Origin: Flavobacterium inviolabile
GTDB taxonomy: Bacteria; Bacteroidota; Bacteroidia; Flavobacteriales; Flavobacteriaceae
Direction: 5' to 3'
DNA length: 64,000 nt
Assembly (NCBI RefSeq): GCF_013389455.1
Contig: NZ_CP058278.1
Span: 62,001-126,000 of the forward strand
The notes below the pieces were generated by a model that was given only the letters and a program-made list of their open reading frames with translations, searched no databases and was not told where the DNA came from. Shown piece by piece: positions 62,628 to 64,000 of the stretch. Numbering within the stretch: position 1 is the first letter of the stretch; the number at the start of each line of letters is the position of its first letter. The position numbers and the translations under genes are program-made.

Positions 62628-63226
62628 ACTAAAATATATTCTCCATAAGGAAGCCGCATTTCATCCGGAGCATTATCTAGCGGCATAAATGAAGTACCAT
62701 TTTTAAAGATTTTCGCAATTATCTTTTCTGTGCCATTTTCATTTTTATATCGTAATACAATTGCATTATCCAAGTATTCTCTTTCCGAATCCCTGATATG
62801 CAGCTTAATTCGTTTTTCATTTAATGAACATTCGCTACATTGGGGATATACTCCACGATGAATAATAAGATTTCCTTCAATATTATTCACATCATCTTGA
62901 CCTAAAACTATATTTATCCTATCTAAAGTATTAACTATTTCTACTCCATTGATAATGTACTGATATTCGCCAACTAATAAATCTTCATAAAAATTTCCTT
63001 TTGCAAAATAATCATGTACTATTTTCTTAAACACTATTATTAAGGAAGCATTACCTTGTTGAAATCTCCAAGTTCCAACATATTTATCAAAATCATTGTA
63101 TACATCCTTATTATAGGTTCCACTTTTGTATTTCTGAGGATTATATTCTCCTGCTATAGGAATAATTGTCTGTGCTTTACAGGATAAAAAGAAAGAAACT
63201 AATAGTATTGTGAGTATAGTTTTCAT
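62615..63226 (-). CDS. DUF6705-like lipoprotein, intact paralogue 1
   Basis: A 203-residue lipoprotein with signal MKTILTILLVSFFLSC (Cys16 of the LSC lipobox). The mature part has GTYNKDVYNDFDKYVGTWRFQQGNASLII (about 38-66), then a beta-rich region and the C-terminal NGTEKIIAKIFKNG ... PYGEYILVKQP. The WxFQxGNxS pattern suggests a lipocalin-like beta barrel. It overlaps both neighbours by one base (TAATG). The family name is from memory; its function is unknown. Confidence 0.8.
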   Translation of the reverse strand: MKTILTILLVSFFLSCKAQTIIPIAGEYNPQKYKSGTYNKDVYNDFDKYVGTWRFQQGNASLIIVFKKIVHDYFAKGNFYEDLLVGEYQYIINGVEIVNTLDRINIVLGQDDVNNIEGNLIIHRGVYPQCSECSLNEKRIKLHIRDSEREYLDNAIVLRYKNENGTEKIIAKIFKNGTSFMPLDNAPDEMRLPYGEYILVKQP

Positions 63227-63837
63227 TACGGCTGTTTTATCAAAACATATTCTCCATAAGGAATACGCATCTCATCCGGAGCATTATCCGGCGGCATATA
63301 CGAACTATCATTTTTATAGATTTTAGCAATTATCTTTTCTGTACCATTTTCATTTTTATAGCGTAAAATAATAGCACTTGAAAGATAGCTCCTCTGAGAA
63401 TCTCTTATTCGCAATTTAATTCTTCTCTCATTTTCCGCACATTCTACACACTTTGGGTATAGATTTTTTGACCAGATAAGATTACCCCAAATATTATGCT
63501 CTCCGGCTTTAGCAGGGGGAGAAGTCATCTGTTCCATTGTATTCACTTTTTCTATTCCATTTTCTATATAACTATATTCGCCTACTATTAAGTCTTGATA
63601 ATAGTTTTTATAAGAAGAATAGTGATTATAAACCATTTTTTTTAAACGAATTGTTAAAGATGTATTTCCTTGCTGAAACTTCCAGGTTCCCACATATTTA
63701 TCAAAATCATTGTCAACATCTTTATTATAAGTTCCGTTTGTAAACGCCAAATCACTATCTCCCGCAAGAGGTACTATAACCTGTGCTTTACAGGATAAAA
63801 AGAAAGAAACTAACACTGTTATGAATATGCTTTTCAT
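63226..63837 (-). CDS. DUF6705-like lipoprotein, intact paralogue 2
   Basis: A 203-residue paralogue of the 62615-63226 gene, clearly similar along its whole length and nearly identical in the C-terminal 35 residues. Signal MKSIFITVLVSFFLSC. The central region (about 80-120) differs most: YSSYKNYYQDLIVGEYSYIE and SPPAKAGEHNIW. It starts with a one-base overlap to the preceding gene's stop. Confidence 0.8.
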   Translation of the reverse strand: MKSIFITVLVSFFLSCKAQVIVPLAGDSDLAFTNGTYNKDVDNDFDKYVGTWKFQQGNTSLTIRLKKMVYNHYSSYKNYYQDLIVGEYSYIENGIEKVNTMEQMTSPPAKAGEHNIWGNLIWSKNLYPKCVECAENERRIKLRIRDSQRSYLSSAIILRYKNENGTEKIIAKIYKNDSSYMPPDNAPDEMRIPYGEYVLIKQP

Positions 63838-64000
63838 TACGGCTGTTTTGTCAAAACATATTCACCGTAAGGCACACTAAAGCTATTTACATTTGCTGGA
63901 GGTCCGTCTATAGTATTCAAAGATTCAAGCCCATTACCGGTATAAACAAATTGAACTTTTAATTTTTCTTGTCCGTTTTGCATAAATCTTCTAATCACAA
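63837..64000 (-). CDS. DUF6705-like lipoprotein, partial paralogue 3 (C-terminal end)
   Basis: Only the last 53 codons are in the window. The end is SVPYGEYVLTKQP, matching the C-terminus of the two intact paralogues, but the preceding segment (IRRFMQNGQEKLKVQFVYTG) is more divergent. It overlaps the start of the next gene by one base, as in the other array members. Confidence 0.75.
   Translation of the reverse strand, partial: VIRRFMQNGQEKLKVQFVYTGNGLESLNTIDGPPANVNSFSVPYGEYVLTKQP

Overview
The window looks like a chromosomal segment of a Flavobacteriaceae bacterium, most likely Flavobacterium or a close relative (Bacteroidota). The evidence is low GC, -7 boxes of the form TAnnTTTG, almost no Shine-Dalgarno sequences, a SusC/SusD pair, several secreted proteins with type IX secretion (T9SS) C-terminal domains, LxxC lipoproteins and many families typical of flavobacteria. 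No prophage, insertion sequence or CRISPR array was seen.

Layout. 1-3787 (minus strand): tRNA-Thr, tRNA-Tyr, tRNA-Thr, tuf, tRNA-Trp, secE, nusG, rplK, rplA and the first codons of rplJ. 3877-5433: hpf, xerC and rpsU; rpsU carries a strong Shine-Dalgarno that is exceptional for this phylum. 5460-11853: a TPR histidine kinase and LuxR-type regulator, divergent from three secreted-protein genes that include a subtilase. 11943-20682: a PspC/HhH/acyl-CoA dehydrogenase operon, DUF2851, a PNGase F-like glycoamidase, cystathionine beta-synthase and a porin. 20846-27314: a SusC/SusD operon with two lipoproteins. 27513-31466: rnhB, lipB, a lipoprotein and lysS. 31656-36551: an MbnP/MbnH-type copper cluster with a Cys-rich small protein and an outer-membrane protein, bracketed by Spy-like periplasmic proteins. 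36601-39690: hemL, a glucosaminidase and a D-cysteine desulfhydrase homologue. 39764-46151: two divergent, related T9SS surface proteins. 46200-52895: mostly plus-strand metabolism, including urocanate hydratase, truncated haemoglobin, aromatic amino acid hydroxylase, rhodanese and a SUFU-domain protein. 52927-58219 (minus): DUF4230, GSCFA, a lipoprotein between duplicated terminators, and alaS. 58487-61784 (plus): an M23 peptidase, MerR, LemA and two TPM proteins. 61999-64000 (minus): a tandem array of four lipoprotein paralogues, one frameshifted by an apparent 2-bp AT insertion and one cut by the window edge.

The most interesting features are: (1) the putative copper module, with its own promoter, an almost leaderless GTG start, and a hairpin between the MbnP-like substrate and the MbnH-like dihaem enzyme; (2) the rpsU Shine-Dalgarno, consistent with bS21 autoregulation through anti-SD sequestration; (3) inverted repeats between the two-component system and the subtilase operon; (4) the 611-bp-period lipoprotein array with a possible slippage switch; (5) terminators that overlap the promoter or start codon of the next gene. 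Functions are inferred from recognised motifs; no database search was run.
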